Of a stretch of 55,653 nt of DNA, positions 51,797 through 55,653 are shown one piece after another (positions within the stretch are counted from its first letter, which is position 1; each line of letters begins with the position of its first letter). The translations under genes and the position numbers were made by a program. The notes beneath the pieces were generated by a model. The model did no database searches. It was not told where the DNA came from and was given only the letters and a program-made list of their open reading frames with translations. This DNA is from Vulcanimicrobiota bacterium (lineage in GTDB: Bacteria > Vulcanimicrobiota > Vulcanimicrobiia > Vulcanimicrobiales > Vulcanimicrobiaceae). The DNA is taken from contig DAHUYK010000033.1 of assembly GCA_027315245.1 (NCBI GenBank), positions 1-55,653 of the forward strand. Reading direction: 5' to 3'.

Positions 51797-53053
51797 ATGA
51801 GCCAGACCTTTGATGCCGATGTCGCCGTCGTGGGGAGCGGCATCGTTGGGACGATGACTGCTCTGGCACTGCAGGACGCGGGCTCCTGCGTGCTGGCGAT
51901 CGAAGCCGACGAACCCGGCGCGGGAACGGCCGCAGGAAGTGCCGGGTACGTGCACGACGGCGAAATATTTCCCGTCGCGCAGCCGCGCCTGCTGGCAGAT
52001 CTTCCACGCCTCTTCTTCGATCCGTTCGGCCCGCTCGTGTTTCGGCTGTCGTATCTGCCACAGATGCTCGGATGGAGCGCCCGTTTCTTGGGATCGATGC
52101 GCGCGCCCGCGATCGCGCACGGCATCGCCGCGCTTGCGAGCCTCAACCGCCTCGCGATCGACGCGCTCTTCGCCGTCGCGAACGCCGCCCAAGCGCAGGA
52201 CCTGCTCGTGCATCGCGGTGGCCTGAAGATTGCGCACGCCGCGCGCACGTTCGAGGGCTTCGCGCACGAGGTCGAGCTGCTGCAGCGTGCGGGCATCCCC
52301 GCGCGGATCGTCGGAGCAGACGCACTGCACGCCATGGAGCCGGCGCTCGGAGGCGACAACGCAGGAGCTATCCTTTTTCCGAACTCGGCGCACTGCATCG
52401 ATCCTTCCGCTTTCGGCAAGCGTCTTGCGGCGCGCGTGCGCGCCCGCGGAACGATCGTGCGCGCGCGCGCAAGCGCCTTGCTGCCGCAGCGAGACGGATC
52501 GTGGTCGGTGAGTCTGAACGGCTCGGCGTCCAGGGTGGACGTGCAACGCGTCGTCGTGACTGCGGGCTACGCGTCGCCTGCGCTCTTGCGGCCGCTCGGG
52601 TATCGAGCACCGCTCGCCGCGGCGCGGGGATACCATCTCATGATCGAGCATCCCGGAATCGAGCTAGGGCATCCGATGATCTTTCACGAGCCCCACGTCG
52701 GTGCGACGCCGATGCGCAGTGGACTACGCCTTGCGGGAACGATGGAGTTCGCGTCACCCGACGCGCGGCCCGATTTTCGGCGCGCCGAGATGCTCTATCC
52801 CATCATACGACGGTACGTTCCATCGTTGCAGAACGATACTGCGACGACGTGGGCTGGAATACGGCCCTCGATGCCCGACTCGCTGCCCGCGATTGGGAAA
52901 GCATCGCGTCACGACAACCTCTACTACTGTTTCGGCCATGGGCATCTCGGCTTCACGCAGGCGGCGATCTCCGCACGGTGCATCGCCGAGCTGGTGACGC
53001 ACACGAAACCGGCGATCGATCTCGCACCATTCGACTTAGAGCGCTTTTCATGA
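51797..53053 (+). CDS. DadA-like FAD-dependent amino-acid oxidoreductase
   Basis: A 418-residue flavoprotein of the D-amino-acid dehydrogenase (DAO) family. The FAD dinucleotide fold is VVGSGIVGTMTALALQDAG, residues about 11-29, with the acidic IEAD end of strand 2. The C-terminal GHGHLGFTQAAISARC segment is typical for DadA. It would oxidise D- or L-amino acids or related amines to keto acids at the membrane. The ATG lies about 40 bases from the receptor promoter in the divergent region. Gene pairing with the TonB receptor hints at uptake and use of an amino compound, but this is speculative. Confidence 0.85.
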   Translation: MSQTFDADVAVVGSGIVGTMTALALQDAGSCVLAIEADEPGAGTAAGSAGYVHDGEIFPVAQPRLLADLPRLFFDPFGPLVFRLSYLPQMLGWSARFLGSMRAPAIAHGIAALASLNRLAIDALFAVANAAQAQDLLVHRGGLKIAHAARTFEGFAHEVELLQRAGIPARIVGADALHAMEPALGGDNAGAILFPNSAHCIDPSAFGKRLAARVRARGTIVRARASALLPQRDGSWSVSLNGSASRVDVQRVVVTAGYASPALLRPLGYRAPLAAARGYHLMIEHPGIELGHPMIFHEPHVGATPMRSGLRLAGTMEFASPDARPDFRRAEMLYPIIRRYVPSLQNDTATTWAGIRPSMPDSLPAIGKASRHDNLYYCFGHGHLGFTQAAISARCIAELVTHTKPAIDLAPFDLERFS

Positions 53054-53059
53054 TACGCT
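53054..53059 (+). promoter_or_regulatory. Putative -10 box of the CHRD-like gene
   Basis: TACGCT lies six bases before the ATG at 53066, with TTCGAC 18 bases upstream. It overlaps the end of the oxidoreductase gene, so the small secreted protein probably has its own leaderless transcript. Confidence 0.4.
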
Positions 53060-53065
53060 CCTGCC

Positions 53066-53488
53066 ATGAACCTTTGCCGTTTCACGCTGGCCGCCGCAGC
53101 GCTGCCGTTCCTCGTCACGATCCCGCATGTCTCGGCGCAAACGCCGTTGACGGTCGACGTCACGATGCATGCGCAAAGCGGATCGGGACAGACCGGAACG
53201 GCCACGATCACGCGAACGACCGATGGCGTTGAAGTCGTTATCTCGCTTGCGAGTCCCACGACGACGCGGGAACCGGCGCACATTCACTTCGGCGTTTGTT
53301 CGGATCTCGGCGGCGTTCAGAACGCCCTTGCCGACGTCGTCAACGGCACGTCGGTAACCGCCCTTCGCGGCGTGACGATGTCGGATCTGCTTTCGGCCCC
53401 GTTAGCGATCAACGTGCACAAGAGTGCCGGCGATCTCGGAACGTCCGTCTCGTGCGGCGATATTCCGAACCCGGCGCCGGACCGTTAG
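53066..53488 (+). CDS. Small secreted CHRD-like protein
   Basis: A 140-residue exported protein: a signal peptide (about 1-25, ending HVSAQT) and one beta-rich domain. The stretch [15 protein letters not shown] resembles the PAHIH motif of CHRD and Cu/Zn-superoxide-dismutase-like folds, and two Cys residues in the mature part (in GVCSDL and VSCGDI) could form a disulfide. Function is unknown. There is no Shine-Dalgarno; the -10-like TACGCT is six bases away. It converges with the phosphoesterase gene, overlapping it by four bases. Confidence 0.6.
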   Translation: MNLCRFTLAAAALPFLVTIPHVSAQTPLTVDVTMHAQSGSGQTGTATITRTTDGVEVVISLASPTTTREPAHIHFGVCSDLGGVQNALADVVNGTSVTALRGVTMSDLLSAPLAINVHKSAGDLGTSVSCGDIPNPAPDR

Positions 53489-55014
53489 TGGAACGTCAGG
53501 TTCGTCTTCAACGTCGTTTTTGGGTAGACGGGCAAGAGCATCGCGGGTAGCGGCCGCTGGTTGAAATCGAAGTCACGGATAAGGTTTCCGAGAATCGGCG
53601 CATTCTCCCGAACGTCCGGCCGGCGATCGGGACGACCGTCGGTCCTGGGATCGATGCGCTCGCCGTTCAGAAAGTCGTCCTCGATGAAGCGCAGGTACGC
53701 ATCGAAACTCAGCGTTTGATGGTCGATATACCCGCGTCGTGCATACGGGCTGATGACGAGAGCCGGCACCCGCAGTCCGTAACCGTCGCCGTCGACGCGC
53801 GGAGGAACGACGTGATCGTAAAATCCGCCCCAGTCGTCCCAGACGAGGAAGATCGCGGTCGAGTTCCAGTCAGGCCCGCTCATGATGGCGTTGATGAGCC
53901 GCGTCACATAACTCTGGCCGACGCTCACGAGCGCGGGCGGATGCTCGCTCTGCAACCCTCCCGGTGAGATCCACGACACCGCGGGAAGATTTCCGCTGGC
54001 CACGGCTGCATAAAAGTGACGTACGTCTTGAATATTGCGGACCTGTCCATCTTCGCGGACGTCCGTTGCCGTGAGCAGCGGGCTCCAAATGTACGGCGTC
54101 GTGCGGTGATTGTTCTGTGCGTTGATGCAGGCCTCGACTTGAGCGACCGTCTTGCATCCTGTCGGCGTCCCGTTCGCGACGTAGTATCTCCAGCTGACAC
54201 CGTGTTTGGAGAGCAGGTACGTCAGATCGGTCCACGCGACGACGTGCACCATGCTCGCGGAGTTGCGAACCTCGTCTTCGGGCCCGCGGGGACGTTGGTT
54301 TGCCGCTTGACGAAGTTGGGCCGACTTCGGAGCAGGAACGAGCGCTGGATCGTTTCTGCATGACATTGGGTTGACGTGGAACATATCCTGGAGATCCGTT
54401 AACGGCGACGGTTGCGGACACGTTGCCGACCACGCGGAGACCTCGTAGTAGTGCGCCGGCAGACTCCATGACTCCACGGATTCGAACATGTGGTCCTGAA
54501 GCGTGAAGTGCTTCGCGTACGCCCAGTAGTTGGGGATGTCGCGGCCGTCGTGGTAGCCCATGACGTCGGGCGGTGCAGCTGCGGCGCACTTCGGATCGTT
54601 GTAGTTCCACATGCAGCCGCGCTCGGAGGCTTCGGCCTCGCGAATGAAGCCGTCCATCTTACCGCCGTCGACGTCCGCGATGGCCTGTTTGGCGAGGTGC
54701 TGGCCGCCCGCGTTGTCGTCGGACGAGTCATGGTATGGCTTCTGGCACGAATGCCTTCGCGGGTCCGGAACGCAGACAGCAAAGTGGCCGTGAGCATCGC
54801 GGGGAATGCCGTCGGCGCCGGGATACGTGCCGAAGTAGGAGTCGAAAGAGCGATTCTCTTGCATGATGATAATGATGTGCCGTATACGGTGTATGCCGGC
54901 GTCCGTCGCATCATGCCCGTTATGCGTCACACCGCCGCGGGCTGCAACCGCAAGCGCCACGAGCGCGAGCGCAACCGGCATGCCCAGCCAAAGGAATCTA
55001 CGGTACTGCATCAT
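53485..55014 (-). CDS. Phospholipase C / phosphoesterase-family enzyme
   Basis: A 509-residue exported protein of the bacterial phospholipase C and AcpA family. A signal anchor covers about 8-25. Active-site regions include [20 protein letters not shown] (about 47-66), [11 protein letters not shown] and [11 protein letters not shown] near 380-425. It would hydrolyse phosphodiester or phosphomonoester bonds of lipids or sugars outside the inner membrane. Two adjacent ATGs (55014 and 55011) both fit. It starts four bases after the stop of the M3 peptidase gene, so the two are cotranscribed. Confidence 0.88.
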   Translation of the reverse strand: MMQYRRFLWLGMPVALALVALAVAARGGVTHNGHDATDAGIHRIRHIIIIMQENRSFDSYFGTYPGADGIPRDAHGHFAVCVPDPRRHSCQKPYHDSSDDNAGGQHLAKQAIADVDGGKMDGFIREAEASERGCMWNYNDPKCAAAAPPDVMGYHDGRDIPNYWAYAKHFTLQDHMFESVESWSLPAHYYEVSAWSATCPQPSPLTDLQDMFHVNPMSCRNDPALVPAPKSAQLRQAANQRPRGPEDEVRNSASMVHVVAWTDLTYLLSKHGVSWRYYVANGTPTGCKTVAQVEACINAQNNHRTTPYIWSPLLTATDVREDGQVRNIQDVRHFYAAVASGNLPAVSWISPGGLQSEHPPALVSVGQSYVTRLINAIMSGPDWNSTAIFLVWDDWGGFYDHVVPPRVDGDGYGLRVPALVISPYARRGYIDHQTLSFDAYLRFIEDDFLNGERIDPRTDGRPDRRPDVRENAPILGNLIRDFDFNQRPLPAMLLPVYPKTTLKTNLTFH

Positions 55015-55018
55015 GCTC

Positions 55019-55653
55019 TTAGCGGCCCAAGCCGAGGTCTTTGAGGAGTGGACCAACCTTTGGATCGCTGCCGTAGAAGGCGCGGAACATCTGCAGATAA
55101 CCCTCCGAGTGGCCTTTCGAGAGAATGAGATCGCGGAAGCGCTGACCGTTTGCGCGCGTCATGCCGCCGTGCTCTAGGAACCACTGGTACGTGTCGTCGT
55201 CGAGCATTGCCGTCCAGGTGTACGAGTAGTAGCCGGCCGCGTACCCGTTCGACCAGATATGCGCGAAGTAACTCGAGCGGTACCGCGGCGGAATGCTGGG
55301 GAAGTTGACGCCCGCCGCTGCGAGCGCGTGCCGCTCGAAGGTATCGGCATTCTGCTTTGGCGCGCTCGCGGGCAGATCGTGCCACGCCATGTCGAGTTCG
55401 TCCGCGGCGAGCAGCTCGCCGTAGTCGTATCCGACGTTGGACTTCGACGATGCTTCGATCTTCGCGACGAGTGCTTGAGGAATGGGCTTCCCGGTGCGAT
55501 AGTCGAAGGCGTAATGACGCAGTACCGCTGGGTAGAACGCCCAGTGCTGGTTGAACTGTGACGGATACTCGACGAAGTCGCGCGCGGTGTTCGTGCCGGC
55601 GAGCGACGCATACTCTTGGTCGGCGAAAAACGCGTTGAGCGCGTGGCCGAACT
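55019..55653 (-). CDS. M3-family metallopeptidase (Dcp/OpdA-type), 5' end cut
   Basis: The window edge cuts this gene. Translating back from the stop at 55019 to base 55651 gives 210 residues starting [15 protein letters not shown], which is the end of the HEFGH zinc motif of M3 oligopeptidases, so the His-Glu half lies just outside. Next come [20 protein letters not shown] and [15 protein letters not shown], both typical of peptidyl-dipeptidase Dcp and oligopeptidase A, and the usual C-terminal helix ending KDLGLGR. An internal ATG at 55390 is not the start. Confidence 0.93.
   Translation of the reverse strand, partial: FGHALNAFFADQEYASLAGTNTARDFVEYPSQFNQHWAFYPAVLRHYAFDYRTGKPIPQALVAKIEASSKSNVGYDYGELLAADELDMAWHDLPASAPKQNADTFERHALAAAGVNFPSIPPRYRSSYFAHIWSNGYAAGYYSYTWTAMLDDDTYQWFLEHGGMTRANGQRFRDLILSKGHSEGYLQMFRAFYGSDPKVGPLLKDLGLGR

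Overview
The window is a GC-rich bacterial chromosome segment, almost fully coding, with genes packed in short runs on both strands. The cell envelope looks diderm: there is a TamB-like protein, a TonB-dependent receptor, an RND pump with a TolC-type outer-membrane factor, and several lipoproteins. No single marker fixes the phylum. The mix of genes (type III PKS, topoisomerase IB, a Flp-type pilin, many leaderless-looking starts, a carboxypeptidase-like-domain TonB receptor) would fit a poorly cultured lineage such as Candidatus Eremiobacterota (WPS-2); that placement is an inference of low to moderate confidence. I see no rRNA, tRNA, CRISPR array or transposase gene.

Layout. 78-9160: an ArsR repressor diverges from a BlaI / M56-peptidase / FixH-MFP fusion / RND permease / TolC / FixH / methyltransferase operon, an efflux system under a BlaR-BlaI-like pair. 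9163-15638 (minus): acid phosphatase, SWIM-SNF2 helicase, S41 protease and Sua5, with a 171-bp palindromic MITE-like element between helicase and protease. 15694-22114 (plus): YbjQ, a small membrane protein, a 1571-residue TamB-like protein and a lipoprotein. 22006-23612 (minus): a type III PKS and its ICMT-like methyltransferase, divergent from infA and a membrane-anchored cytochrome c. 24569-29904: a hidden Flp pilin, an 18-residue membrane peptide, topoisomerase IB, a BrkB-family protein, a CAP-domain remnant, an MFS transporter and a degenerate RNase T2.

30017-38551 (minus) is the most striking region. Four genes are translationally coupled by 4-, 1- and 4-base overlaps: a SLOG-like protein with four membrane segments, a patatin phospholipase, a protein with three TIR-like modules, and a 1362-residue nSTAND ATPase with a membrane segment and beta-propeller. 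Together they look like an invader-sensing, membrane- and NAD-directed conflict system. The part list recalls Thoeris (TIR plus SLOG) and CBASS (patatin effector), but I know of no described system with this exact set.

38600-55653: a DHA2-type MFS transporter, three secreted proteins or lipases, an M1 aminopeptidase, a pirin, a lytic transglycosylase, an M19 dipeptidase-like protein, a TonB receptor divergent from a DadA-like oxidoreductase, a small CHRD-like secreted protein, a phospholipase C-like phosphoesterase and the 3' part of an M3 metallopeptidase cut by the window edge. A recurrent promoter signal, a TANNNT-like hexamer 6-7 bases before the start codon, suggests that many mRNAs here are leaderless.
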